Counted from the first letter of the stretch, positions 15,242-23,569 are shown. The stretch: DNA of 24,395 bases from an uncultured Clostridia bacterium (GCA_934271275.1 CAKQRD010000024.1:1-24395); one strand, 5' to 3'. Notes: generated by a model not told the origin, from the letters alone. Numbers and translations are program-made.

Positions 15242-18196
15242 ATGAAAAAAGTTTGTATATGTATATTATCCCTCGTTTGCTGTCTTATGCTGGCGGCGGG
15301 GTTCGGCGGTTGCAACGAAGCGACCGAGCCGGAACAGAAAAATTTTCTCGTTGACAAGGAAATAACCGTTTACGTCGGAGAAACTTATAAATTCGAGCCG
15401 ATCGGCGCGGACAGATTTTCATATAAATCCTCCGATGATAACGTTGCGAAGGTGTCCGCAAGCGGACTTCTCGTCGGTATATCGGACGGCACTGCTTTTA
15501 TAGAAGTGTCTGCGGAGGAAGGCAAGGAAATTTGCAAGGTAAACGTCGTTAAAGCCGAAAATTATATAAGGCTTAACGCGAACGGCGTTTCCGTGACCGA
15601 GGGCGGCGACGTTACCGTAAAAGCGGAGGTCGTTTCCCGCGGAAAGACGACGGACGACGCGGTAAGCTTTTCTTACGACCTTACCGAGAACTTAACGGTA
15701 AAAAACAGCGGCGCAAACGCGATTACGGTAACCGTAAACAAAATCGGTAGCTACGTCGTGACCGCGACTTTCGGAGAAATGACTGCCGAATGCCGCATAA
15801 AGGCGGTAAAGCTTGAAGCAAAAACTCTTATCGCTCCCGTCATAACCGTAGAAAACTGCAAAACGGTTAAGTGGAACGCGATAGAAAACGCGAGCGGCTA
15901 TGCGTACAGCGTAAACGGCGGGGAATGGATAAAAACCGCGCAGACTTCTTTCGACGCGGGCGAAAAGGCGGAAAACCTGCTGTTCGGCGACGTCGCGATA
16001 TTCGCTGTCAAAGCGTTGTCGGGAGAAGACGATTTCGGTTATACCGACAGCTATCCCTCGTATTCCGCGTTCTCGCACGAATATAAGGAAACGGTTATAG
16101 AAAAATATACCTGCGCGGAGGTCGGTAAGTCCGATTTTAAGTGTACTGTCTGCGGAAAAGAATATACCGACGAAAACCGTCTTGCGGAGCATAATTTCGT
16201 AAACGGCGTTTGCACCGTTTGCGGACTTATGAGGACTAAAAAGGTCGTGTATCGCTACGACGAAAGCAACGATTGCTATTTCGTGGTCGGCGCGGACGCG
16301 GGTTACGACGAGGAAGAGCTTTATATTCTTGCCGAGTATAACGACGGCAAACACGGCGCTCGCCCCGTTAAATATATAGGTTACGGCGCGTTTCAGGCTA
16401 ACACGACTCTTAAAAGGGTAATTCTTCCCGATACCATGACGGAGTTCGTAGATGCGGACGCAAGGTTCAACAAGACGAATAAGAACGGCGTTATGGTCAG
16501 CAGTCCGTTAAGGGGCGCGGCTTTCGATAATTGCCCTAACCTCGAATACGTTTCGATGAAGGGAGTAACGATTCTCCGCGATATAGCGGATTCCTCTTAC
16601 GCGCACTGGAATTTCAGGGATTGCTATAACCTTAAACAGGTGATAGTTGCGGAAGGCTTCGATAACTACGGCGCGACTTTTATGCGTTGGGTAAACACTC
16701 CCGAAGGAGCGGAAAATCAAACTGATTTATACGTTTACGGCAAGAGTATAACGAAGTATTGCAGCGACAGCTATCCGTTGACGAATAAAGTCAACCCCGG
16801 TAACAACGCTTTGCTCACGGGCGACGTATTCTATTACGACGAAAATTCTACCGATTGCTATAAATGGCATTTCGACGAGGACGGCGAAACCGTAATAACC
16901 GCGGGTAAGCACGTTTTCAACGGTAAAAACAGGTGCAAAAAATGCGGCGCGGCGAACGGGTTCGGAATAAGCTACGGCTACTACGAGGGGAAAGACCTCG
17001 ACGGTAAAGACGTAAAGACCTATTACGTTGCTGATAACAGTAATATAATAATGTCAGAGGTAGTCGTTCTCGAAGAATATAACGACGGCACGCACGGCAA
17101 TCTACCCGTAACGTTCGTTAAAAACGAAGCGTTTGCAAGAAACACCGCCATTACGAAAGTTACTCTTCCGAAGAGCGTTACGAGACTCGACGGCGGAGTG
17201 TTCCTCTGTTGCGAAAATCTCGAATACGTCGCTATGACGGGCGTTTCCGAGTTGGTTTATAAAAACGTCAGCAACAAGCTTATATACGGCGGCGGCGTGG
17301 ATACGGGCAACAACTTCCTTGAATGTTATAAACTGAAAACGGTAATCGTGAACGAGAAATTCAATTTGTACGCCAACCCCGATAACCAACAGTTTTTAGG
17401 CATAACCAAGCCCGAAAAGCCGATTCTCGATATATACTCGGCCGGTTCTGCGGACGAAAGCGTGATAAACGCCGCGCCCAACGCAAAGAATAACCTTCTG
17501 AGCGGTACGGTTTACTATAAAGGTTCGCTCGGAAGATGCCGGAGTTGGACGGAAGAGGACGGAGAAATTATAACTTCCGCAAAAGCGCACGAAATCAAGG
17601 ACGGTGTTTGCGTAATCTGCGGCGAAAAAGACGCGAAGGGCGTTATCTATCAGTATAACGCGGCTAAAAACGTCTATTACGTTGCGGGATACAGCGGGAA
17701 CGCCGCGACCGTAACCGTGTTCGACAGTTGGGACGACGGCGTACACGGCGAAAAGAGCGTTAAATACGTCGAAAACGCGGCGTTCAAAGGCAACGCCTCG
17801 ATAACGCGCGTTATTCTCCCCGAAAGCGTAGACAGTCTTGAAGGAATAGTTTTCCTCGATTGCGTGAACCTCGAATACGTTTCCATGACGGGCGTTTCCG
17901 AAATGAACTGGGCAAGCAAGTATAACGGCAAAGACGGCGATAACAACTTCCTTAACTGCACGAAATTAAAGACGGTGGTCGTGAAATCGGGCTTGACCTC
18001 TAATTGTCAGCAATTTTTGGCGATAACCGCGCCGAATGCGCCCGTTCTCGACTTCTACGTTTACGGCGGCAGCGCCGCGCCGAGTCTCACGGGGAACAAC
18101 AATCTGCGCAGCGGCAACGTTTATTATTACAGCGCCACGAGAAACGCAGGTTTCTGGCACTACGACGCGAACGGTTTGGCAGCGCTTTGGAACTGA
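15242..18196 (+). CDS. BspA-like LRR surface lipoprotein with BIG2 domain
   Basis: The 984-residue protein has a lipoprotein signal (lipobox FGGC, C at about 28). A BIG2 domain (about 37-105; 'KSSDDNVAKVSASGLLVGI') and a further Ig-like domain (to about 195) follow. A fibronectin-III-like segment containing VKWNAIENASGYAYSVNGGEW comes next, with a CxxC pair (CTVCG) after it. Three tandem cassettes then run from residue 317 to the end. Each opens with a His-x-Phe-like, Gly, C-x-x-C motif and continues into LRR_5/BspA-type repeats such as 'FKGNASITRVILPESVDSLE', 'CVNLEYVSMTGVSE' and 'CTKLKTVVVKS'. BspA-like proteins bind host or polymer surfaces; the function here is inferred. It lies 11 bp behind the BIG2 lipoprotein gene and is very likely co-transcribed. 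AAGGGGG precedes the start. Confidence 0.85.
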   Translation: MKKVCICILSLVCCLMLAAGFGGCNEATEPEQKNFLVDKEITVYVGETYKFEPIGADRFSYKSSDDNVAKVSASGLLVGISDGTAFIEVSAEEGKEICKVNVVKAENYIRLNANGVSVTEGGDVTVKAEVVSRGKTTDDAVSFSYDLTENLTVKNSGANAITVTVNKIGSYVVTATFGEMTAECRIKAVKLEAKTLIAPVITVENCKTVKWNAIENASGYAYSVNGGEWIKTAQTSFDAGEKAENLLFGDVAIFAVKALSGEDDFGYTDSYPSYSAFSHEYKETVIEKYTCAEVGKSDFKCTVCGKEYTDENRLAEHNFVNGVCTVCGLMRTKKVVYRYDESNDCYFVVGADAGYDEEELYILAEYNDGKHGARPVKYIGYGAFQANTTLKRVILPDTMTEFVDADARFNKTNKNGVMVSSPLRGAAFDNCPNLEYVSMKGVTILRDIADSSYAHWNFRDCYNLKQVIVAEGFDNYGATFMRWVNTPEGAENQTDLYVYGKSITKYCSDSYPLTNKVNPGNNALLTGDVFYYDENSTDCYKWHFDEDGETVITAGKHVFNGKNRCKKCGAANGFGISYGYYEGKDLDGKDVKTYYVADNSNIIMSEVVVLEEYNDGTHGNLPVTFVKNEAFARNTAITKVTLPKSVTRLDGGVFLCCENLEYVAMTGVSELVYKNVSNKLIYGGGVDTGNNFLECYKLKTVIVNEKFNLYANPDNQQFLGITKPEKPILDIYSAGSADESVINAAPNAKNNLLSGTVYYKGSLGRCRSWTEEDGEIITSAKAHEIKDGVCVICGEKDAKGVIYQYNAAKNVYYVAGYSGNAATVTVFDSWDDGVHGEKSVKYVENAAFKGNASITRVILPESVDSLEGIVFLDCVNLEYVSMTGVSEMNWASKYNGKDGDNNFLNCTKLKTVVVKSGLTSNCQQFLAITAPNAPVLDFYVYGGSAAPSLTGNNNLRSGNVYYYSATRNAGFWHYDANGLAALWN
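16190..18193 (+). repeat. Three tandem CxxC-LRR cassettes (in BspA-like protein 1)
   Basis: Cassette starts are at 16190 (H317, HNFVNGVCTVCG), 16910 (H557, HVFNGKNRCKKCG) and 17588 (H783, HEIKDGVCVICG). Each is about 200-240 residues. Each carries 'Y..Y', a 'YNDG.HG'-like turn, 'V.Y....AF..N..I..V.LP', 'NLEYV.M.G' and 'N..SG.VYY' landmarks. The last ends in the cap VYYYS...FWHY...LWN. The same unit recurs three times in the second BspA-like protein. Confidence 0.85.
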
Positions 18197-18221
18197 ACCG
18201 GAACAGAAAAACGGTTAAAAT

Positions 18222-18243
18222 GCGCCCGCATTCCCGCGGGCGC
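18222..18243 (+). other. 8-bp GC-only intercistronic stem-loop
   Basis: GCGCCCGC (18222-18229) pairs with GCGGGCGC (18236-18243) around a 6-nt loop, 26 bp after the stop of the first BspA-like gene. An A-run rather than a T-run follows. It could mark an mRNA 3' end or only separate the large gene from the small lipoprotein gene. Confidence 0.6.
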
Positions 18244-18272
18244 GGTAAAAAAATATGAAAGGAGTAGGTTAT

Positions 18273-18659
18273 ATGCAGAAAAAAGTGTTTACGCTTATTT
18301 TTGCGGTGATGATGAGCCTCGTTTTCGCCTTTGTGTTCGCAGGGTGCGGCGGTAAGACGGACGGCGGCTCGGGCAGCTCCGGCGGAGGGGGAACGACCGA
18401 ACAAAGAGAATATACGGTAACGTTCGATTCCGACGGCGGCAGCAAGGTGGAAAGCATCACCGTCAAAGAGGGTGAAAGAGTAGAAAAACCCGTTTCGCCG
18501 ACAAAAGCATCGCTCGATAAACAATATAAGTTTATGGGTTGGTTCGTCGGGGAAAAACAGTGGAATTTCGATACGGACGTCGTTGAAGGCGATTTAACGC
18601 TGAAAGCGAGATGGGAAATCGGCGAGGAATTTACAAAAATATACCCGCCTAAATCATAA
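18273..18659 (+). CDS. Small lipoprotein with InlB-type repeat
   Basis: The 128-residue product has a lipoprotein signal with lipobox FAGC (C at about 25) and a Gly/Ser-rich linker. One Listeria-Bacteroides (InlB B-repeat, Flg_new) domain follows at about 50-115: YTVTFDSDGGSKVESITVKE, then PVSPTK, FMGWF and DLTLKARWE. Such repeats are small beta-grasp-like modules common in surface proteins. The frame extends to an ATG at 18255, but that codon precedes a GAAAGGAG ribosome site (18256-18263), which selects the ATG at 18273. A single repeat on a lipid anchor is unusual, as these normally occur in arrays in large proteins. A related repeat is found inside the second BspA-like protein. Confidence 0.85.
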   Translation: MQKKVFTLIFAVMMSLVFAFVFAGCGGKTDGGSGSSGGGGTTEQREYTVTFDSDGGSKVESITVKEGERVEKPVSPTKASLDKQYKFMGWFVGEKQWNFDTDVVEGDLTLKARWEIGEEFTKIYPPKS

Positions 18660-18702
18660 ATTTTAACCGTTTGCATAAACCGTGAATGGTAAAGGAGAAA
18701 AA

Positions 18703-18831
18703 ATGAAAAAAACAAAACGTTACGAAACGCCCGAAATAATGGTTTCGGAGCTAATGCCTGTCGATTGTCTGGTTACTTCACAGTACGATAACGACGTTCG
18801 CGACATAGAATGGGATTTCAGCAAATTTTAA
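18703..18831 (+). CDS. 42-residue conserved-looking small peptide, function unknown
   Basis: An ATG behind AAAGGAG (18691-18697, six bases away) opens a 42-codon frame. It starts MKKTKRYETPEIMVSE, passes a single Cys in PVDCLVTS, and ends in an acidic/aromatic tail IEWDFSKF. There is no signal peptide or hydrophobic helix. Short proteins with a basic start, 'Y.(K/T)PE..V.E' and a 'TS' followed by acidic residues recur, to my knowledge, in gut Clostridia and Bacteroidia as uncharacterised genes, often near secreted repeat proteins. No RiPP-modifying enzyme or exporter is nearby, so a modified-peptide role is not supported here. It lies 22 bp before the second BspA-like gene and is probably translated from the same mRNA. 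A coding call rests on the ribosome site, spacing and clean fit between neighbours. Confidence 0.72.
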   Translation: MKKTKRYETPEIMVSELMPVDCLVTSQYDNDVRDIEWDFSKF

Positions 18832-18853
18832 TCAAGGAAGAAAGGTGGAAAAA

Positions 18854-21800
18854 ATGAAAACTTTAAAATCCATATCGAAAAAAGTATTAGTAGCATTGCT
18901 TTTCGTTCTGACGGTAAGCTGTTTCGCGCTTGCAACGGGCGTAAACGTGCGTGCGGAAGGCAGCTTCCCCGCGGAAGCAAAAATAGAGGTTTTGAGCGGA
19001 ACTTCGCTTAAACTCAACGAAAAAGGCGGCTTGCGCTTTATTATAAAGCTTAACGACGTCGCGAAAAAATATATCGATGACGACGACGCGGCGGGAAATA
19101 TTAAACTCGTTGCGTATATAGCCCCCACGGCAATCGTCAATAAAGGCGACGAATATCTCATTGCTAACGGATTGAGAGCAGAGGTCGTGGAAGGAAAGAT
19201 TTATCAGCCGGATGGCGATGACAGCTGGTACGCTAACGTATGTCCGGTAGACTTTAAAGAGGCTAACCGTAAACTCGATTATTCCGTGAAGGCTTTCGTA
19301 ATGAACGGTGAAATCGTGGAAGCGACGACCGTCTTAAACGACGAAGCGCGCGGAAACGTTTACGACGTGGCGACGAGAGCTCTTCTCGACGAAACCGAAG
19401 ATTACACGCAGAAGATTCTCGATCTCGGCGGTTATTCTTGGCTCGGCACGGAACAATTCCCGATTTATATAGACAGCATAGCGCTTTATAACGGACTCGT
19501 TTCCAAAATCAACGCCGATTTCGATTTTTCCGAAAAATACGTTGCGATAGCTTCTTCCGTGAATACTGCGGAAGGCACGGCTCTTGCGGAAGGCAAAACC
19601 TTGCCCGTAAACAATTATAGGGTTAGTCGCGTAACCTTTATGGACGGCGAAACCGTTCTCGGCAGCGTTTTGGCGAAAGAGGGCGAAGGGGTATCGTTTA
19701 CCGCACCCGAAAAAACCGCGGACGAAACTTGCAGATATACGTTCAAGACGTGGGTAACCGCGGAAGGCGGCGATGAAGAAGCCGATTTAACTTCCGTTTC
19801 TCAGGATATGATGGTTTACGCGAAATATAACCAAATTTATATCAACGCCATAACCGAGCTTTCTGCGGAAAACGTTAAATACGGCAATGATTATTCCGTT
19901 ACCGCAAAGGCAAAATACGGCACTCCCGTTTTAACCTTCTCCAAAGAAGAAAACGGCGAATATAAGGCGTGGAACGAGCTTGAAAATCACGACGGAGGAA
20001 CTTATTACGTTAAAGCGACCGTTACCGCGACCGAGGAATACGACGGAGCGGAAAAAACGACTTCCTTTAAGATAGAGCAAGCCGAAAACGCGATTACGAG
20101 CTTTGTCGTTCCCGAAACGATTTCTTGTAACGAAACGCTTGCGCCCGCGGCTACCGCTACTTACGGCGACGTGAAAATCAAATACGTTAAGTCAGACGAT
20201 AAGTTATGCGACACTCTTGAAGAGGCAAAAGGCAGTATCGTCGGCAACAACATATCGTATAAGGTTCAGGCTATCGTCGAGGGAACCGCTAATTACGCAG
20301 GTGCGGCGCAGGAAAAAATCTTTAAGATTACGCACGATTTCGCAGACGGCGTTTGCAAGAATTGCAATAAGTCGCAGACGGGTATAAAATACGCGACGAC
20401 CGAAACGGTCGCTTATATCACGGGATACGAGGGCAACCCCTCTACCGAGGTATATCCGGTTGTAGTGTACGACGGAAAGCCCGTAACGTACGTTGCGCAA
20501 GAAGCTTTCAACAAGCAAACCATAACCAAGATTGTTTTGCCCGAAAGCGTTACCGATTTGGGCGGCAGGGCGTTCTTGAATTGTTCTAAACTCGAATACG
20601 TTTCTATGATCGGTGTAAAATCGCTTAAATATAACGTAACGGGAAGACCTGACGGAAAGAACGAAAGTAACAACAACTTCTTGTACTGTAACAAGTTAGA
20701 GACGGTTATAGTAAGCCCCGACTTCAATACCGAAGTGCAGCAGTTCTATACCGATATAGGAGTATCTCCTCTCAGCTTGTTCGTAAACGGCGAGTCGGGC
20801 GCGCCCGTACTCACGGATACCGATAATCTGTTCAACGGCAACGTTTATTATAAAGGCGACGCGACAAAATGCGGACAGTGGAATTTCGTTGACGGAGAGC
20901 TTAAACACGGTCCCGCCTCTCATAACTTTGTAAACGGCGTTTGCGAAAATTGCGGAAGATACGGCGACGAGCTTACCCAAGGCGTGGTATACGGATATAA
21001 CGCCGAAATGAAATGCTACTACGTCGGCAACAACAAAGCGTTAAACGTTGCGGAAGTTAATATTTTAGGTAAGTATAACGACGGCGTAAACGGCGAAGCG
21101 GAAGTTAAATACCTTGCTTCCAAAGCGTTCCAAGGAAATACGAATATAACGAAGATTATTCTTCCCTCAAGCGTTGATAGTCTCGAAGGCTGGGTTTTCG
21201 GAGGCTGCGCTAATCTCGAATACGTTTCGATGACCGGCATTACGAACCTTGACTATGCAAGTCCGTACGGCGGCGAAAGAAACAACAATTTCAGAGAATG
21301 CTTTAAGTTAAAAGTCGTTATCGTAAGCAACGCGTTGTCCTCTAACGTAGGACAGTTCGGTTGCGGCGCGACGGATGCGGGTAATAAAAAGATACTCGAC
21401 TTCTATGTGGACGGCGAAAGCGGTGCGCCTTCGCTCGATTATGTAACCGCAGACGCTAACAATCTTTGCAGCGGAGTGGTTTATTATAAAGGCGACGCGA
21501 GCAAATGCGGACAGTGGGATTACGTCGACGGCGAACTTAAACACGGACCTGCCTCCCATAATTTCGTTGACGGCGTTTGCAAGGATTGCGGCAGAGTACA
21601 AAGCGAAACCGTAACTTATGCGTACGACGCGACGAACAAATGCTACTACGTTACGGGCGTTTCTGCTCAAACCGAAAGCGAGCTTTATATCCGCGCGACA
21701 TATAACGACGGAACGAACAACGGCGAAGCAGCCGTAACTTACGTTAAATGGGGTGCGTTTATGAACAACGAAGTTATAACGAAGGTTATATTGCCGACCA

Positions 21801-22177
21801 GCGTAACAGACCTCCACGGCAACGTATTCTTTGGTTGCAGCAACCTCGAATACGTTTCTATGAAGGGCGTAAAGAGTATGTACGCTACTAACGGTGAGGC
21901 TCGCGAAGACGGCAGATGGGGCGATAACAACTTCCGTAACTGCAATAAATTGAAATATGTAGTAATCGGCAGCGAAGGATTGACTTCAAACTGCGGACAA
22001 TTCAATACGGAGAACGTTCCTAATCCGACGATATTAAACATCTACGTTGAAGGAACAACCGGAACGGTCAGCCTTAGTAGCGGAGACGCTCTTTGGACGG
22101 GCAACGTTTATTATTACAGCGAGACCGAAACGGTAGGCACTTGGCATTACGTTAACGGCATTCCTACGCTTTGGTAA
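18854..22177 (+). CDS. BspA-like LRR secreted protein with InlB and Ig-like domains
   Basis: The 1107-residue protein has a Sec signal peptide (cut probably after VNVRA) with no lipobox and no LPXTG. A domain of about 30-210 begins 'GGLRFIIKLNDV' and contains 'VKAFVMNGEIVEATTV'; I have no name for it. An InlB-type repeat (about 255-320; 'TAPEKTADETCRYTFKTWVT') and an Ig-like region (about 325-490) follow. Three CxxC-LRR cassettes close the protein, as in the preceding BspA-like lipoprotein, ending VYYYS...TWHY...TLW. GTG at 18845 is an in-frame alternative, but AAAGGTGG just before the ATG at 18854 favours the latter. Without an anchor it is either released or held by binding. Cassette DNA shares long identical runs with its own copies and with the lipoprotein gene, pointing to recent duplication. 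Confidence 0.85.
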   Translation: MKTLKSISKKVLVALLFVLTVSCFALATGVNVRAEGSFPAEAKIEVLSGTSLKLNEKGGLRFIIKLNDVAKKYIDDDDAAGNIKLVAYIAPTAIVNKGDEYLIANGLRAEVVEGKIYQPDGDDSWYANVCPVDFKEANRKLDYSVKAFVMNGEIVEATTVLNDEARGNVYDVATRALLDETEDYTQKILDLGGYSWLGTEQFPIYIDSIALYNGLVSKINADFDFSEKYVAIASSVNTAEGTALAEGKTLPVNNYRVSRVTFMDGETVLGSVLAKEGEGVSFTAPEKTADETCRYTFKTWVTAEGGDEEADLTSVSQDMMVYAKYNQIYINAITELSAENVKYGNDYSVTAKAKYGTPVLTFSKEENGEYKAWNELENHDGGTYYVKATVTATEEYDGAEKTTSFKIEQAENAITSFVVPETISCNETLAPAATATYGDVKIKYVKSDDKLCDTLEEAKGSIVGNNISYKVQAIVEGTANYAGAAQEKIFKITHDFADGVCKNCNKSQTGIKYATTETVAYITGYEGNPSTEVYPVVVYDGKPVTYVAQEAFNKQTITKIVLPESVTDLGGRAFLNCSKLEYVSMIGVKSLKYNVTGRPDGKNESNNNFLYCNKLETVIVSPDFNTEVQQFYTDIGVSPLSLFVNGESGAPVLTDTDNLFNGNVYYKGDATKCGQWNFVDGELKHGPASHNFVNGVCENCGRYGDELTQGVVYGYNAEMKCYYVGNNKALNVAEVNILGKYNDGVNGEAEVKYLASKAFQGNTNITKIILPSSVDSLEGWVFGGCANLEYVSMTGITNLDYASPYGGERNNNFRECFKLKVVIVSNALSSNVGQFGCGATDAGNKKILDFYVDGESGAPSLDYVTADANNLCSGVVYYKGDASKCGQWDYVDGELKHGPASHNFVDGVCKDCGRVQSETVTYAYDATNKCYYVTGVSAQTESELYIRATYNDGTNNGEAAVTYVKWGAFMNNEVITKVILPTSVTDLHGNVFFGCSNLEYVSMKGVKSMYATNGEAREDGRWGDNNFRNCNKLKYVVIGSEGLTSNCGQFNTENVPNPTILNIYVEGTTGTVSLSSGDALWTGNVYYYSETETVGTWHYVNGIPTLW
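20333..22174 (+). repeat. Three tandem CxxC-LRR cassettes (in BspA-like protein 2)
   Basis: Cassettes begin at 20333 (H494, HDFADGVCKNCN), 20921 (H690, HNFVNGVCENCG) and 21557 (H902, HNFVDGVCKDCG). Copies are similar at DNA level too: a 21-nt identical run occurs at 20844-20864 and 21480-21500. The C-terminal cap shares 22 identical bases with the first BspA-like gene (22100-22121 and 18113-18134). Confidence 0.85.
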
Positions 22178-22197
22178 TAAAAACTGAAACTTAAAGC

Positions 22198-22232
22198 CGC
22201 CCCGTCGGGTATTTTCCAAACCCGACGGGGCG
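22198..22232 (+). terminator. 13-bp GC-rich stem-loop, partial terminator
   Basis: CGCCCCGTCGGGT (22198-22210) pairs perfectly with 22220-22232 around a 9-nt loop, and TTAAA/TTTAA can extend the stem. Only a weak T-run (ATTTAAAG) follows. It sits 20 bp after the BspA-like stop and 20 bp before the next ATG, leaving no room for a promoter between hairpin and gene. Confidence 0.6.
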
Positions 22233-22252
22233 ATTTAAAGAAAAAAACAAAA

Positions 22253-23569
22253 ATGAAAGAGATTAACGTAAAAGAGCTTTTTTCACTTGCCCCAAAACCT
22301 TATAAAGACGGCAAAATTTGGAGCGACGCATTCTCGTCCGCTCTAAAAAATTTTGACAAAATAATAATCCCCGAAGGGCGTTATTATATAGATAAATCGC
22401 TTGTCGTTTCGTCCACAACGGAGATAATTGCAGAAGAAAAAGCCGAAATTATCCTCGTAAAGGGAACGAAAACCCTGCTTCTTCGCAACGAAAGCGTTAT
22501 AGACGGTTCAAACGAGAAAATTCCGTCGGACGCCCCAGTTGACTTAAATATAAGCGTTTGCGGCGGCGTGTGGGGTGAGGAAAACGAAGAGCGGCTCGGC
22601 TACGGAGCTTCCGGCTGTTACGACGAAAACAATTCTTTTGCAGGCGTTTCGACCTGCTTCTTATTCAGCGGAGTGGAGAACCTTACCTTAAAAAATCTCG
22701 TTTTTCGTTCGACGGCGGGTTTTGCCTGTCAGCTCGGCAGGGTGAACGGGTTTACGATAGAAAATATCCGATTCGAGAAATGTTTCGCGGACGGCTTGCA
22801 TATAAACGGCGGCGTTAAAAACGGCTCGGTGAAAAACCTTTCGGGGCATACCGAGGACGACCTTATCGCCCTGAACGCTTACGACTGGGATAATTCGACC
22901 ATAAATTTCGGTTGTATAGAAAACCTGACGATAGATGGAGTACACAGCGAAAGCGGAAGAAACGCGCATAAATCGTTCAGGATTCAGCCGGGGGTTTACC
23001 CTTATAAAAACGGCGAAAAAGAGGACTGTTACGTTAAGAACCTGACCGTAAAAAACGTGAGCGGAGTGACTACGTTTAAAATGTATCTCCAAACGCCCGC
23101 GTATACCGATTTGCCCGAGAAAAACGTCGGCGTCGGGCGGATAGAAAACGTTTTGTTTGAAAACGTGACCGCAGATACCTCTTCGCCCGTGGATAAACAG
23201 CCGAATTATTTAGAAGGCGACCCTGTTACGGGAAATTTCGCCACGTTTGAAATCGGTTCAAACGTAAAAAATATGCGGCTTTTTAACGTGAGAGTAAAGC
23301 TCGACAGACATAAATACCCTTGTTCGTATCTTATCACCGTCGGACCGAAATCTCAGTATATAAAAGAGAAACGCTTGGAGCTTTTCGATCCGTACGTTTT
23401 CGCCACGGCGGAAAATATAGGCTATGAAGACGTTTATATAAACGGCGAGCTTATAGAAGATTTGTCGCCGTTCGTGAAAGAGGTCGAATTCGATAATTTA
23501 TACCCGTCGAAGATGCCTTTCGGTAAAGGCAAAATCATATCGCTTTTTAAGGAGAACAATAAAGGATGA
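22253..23569 (+). CDS. GH28-like right-handed beta-helix protein, cytoplasmic
   Basis: The 438-residue protein opens with the pectate-lyase-3/GH28 entry pattern 'IIIPEGRYYIDKSLVV'. It continues as repeated beta-helix turns ('VENLTLKNLVF', 'VNGFTIENIRF', 'IENLTIDGVHS', 'VKNLTVKNVSG'). GH28-type acid positions survive as ADGLHI (D180) and EDD (D202, D203), and SFRI at 241-244 may stand for the usual RIK. The canonical NTD and GHG are absent, although H239 lies nearby, so substrate and activity are uncertain. GH28 enzymes cleave polygalacturonan or rhamnogalacturonan. There is no signal peptide, so it should work on imported oligosaccharides. No Shine-Dalgarno sequence precedes the ATG, only A-rich sequence, suggesting weak initiation. 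It overlaps the next gene by ATGA. An epimerase or lyase on the same fold is an alternative. Confidence 0.72.
   Translation: MKEINVKELFSLAPKPYKDGKIWSDAFSSALKNFDKIIIPEGRYYIDKSLVVSSTTEIIAEEKAEIILVKGTKTLLLRNESVIDGSNEKIPSDAPVDLNISVCGGVWGEENEERLGYGASGCYDENNSFAGVSTCFLFSGVENLTLKNLVFRSTAGFACQLGRVNGFTIENIRFEKCFADGLHINGGVKNGSVKNLSGHTEDDLIALNAYDWDNSTINFGCIENLTIDGVHSESGRNAHKSFRIQPGVYPYKNGEKEDCYVKNLTVKNVSGVTTFKMYLQTPAYTDLPEKNVGVGRIENVLFENVTADTSSPVDKQPNYLEGDPVTGNFATFEIGSNVKNMRLFNVRVKLDRHKYPCSYLITVGPKSQYIKEKRLELFDPYVFATAENIGYEDVYINGELIEDLSPFVKEVEFDNLYPSKMPFGKGKIISLFKENNKG

Noticed and set aside
18255..18272. Upstream ATG for the InlB-repeat lipoprotein
   Set aside because: These six codons contain the ribosome binding site of the ATG at 18273.
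18703..18831. RiPP precursor reading of the 42-residue peptide
   Set aside because: No radical-SAM, cyclodehydratase, lanthipeptide synthase, protease or peptide exporter is encoded nearby, and the sequence has no Cys/Ser-rich core.
18845..18853. GTG start for the second BspA-like protein
   Set aside because: The GTG lies within the AAAGGTGG element that best serves the ATG nine bases later.
16190..22174. CRISPR-like array suggested by regular repeats
   Set aside because: The repeats are about 600-720 bp, coding, in frame and diverged; there are no short identical repeats with unique spacers and no cas genes.
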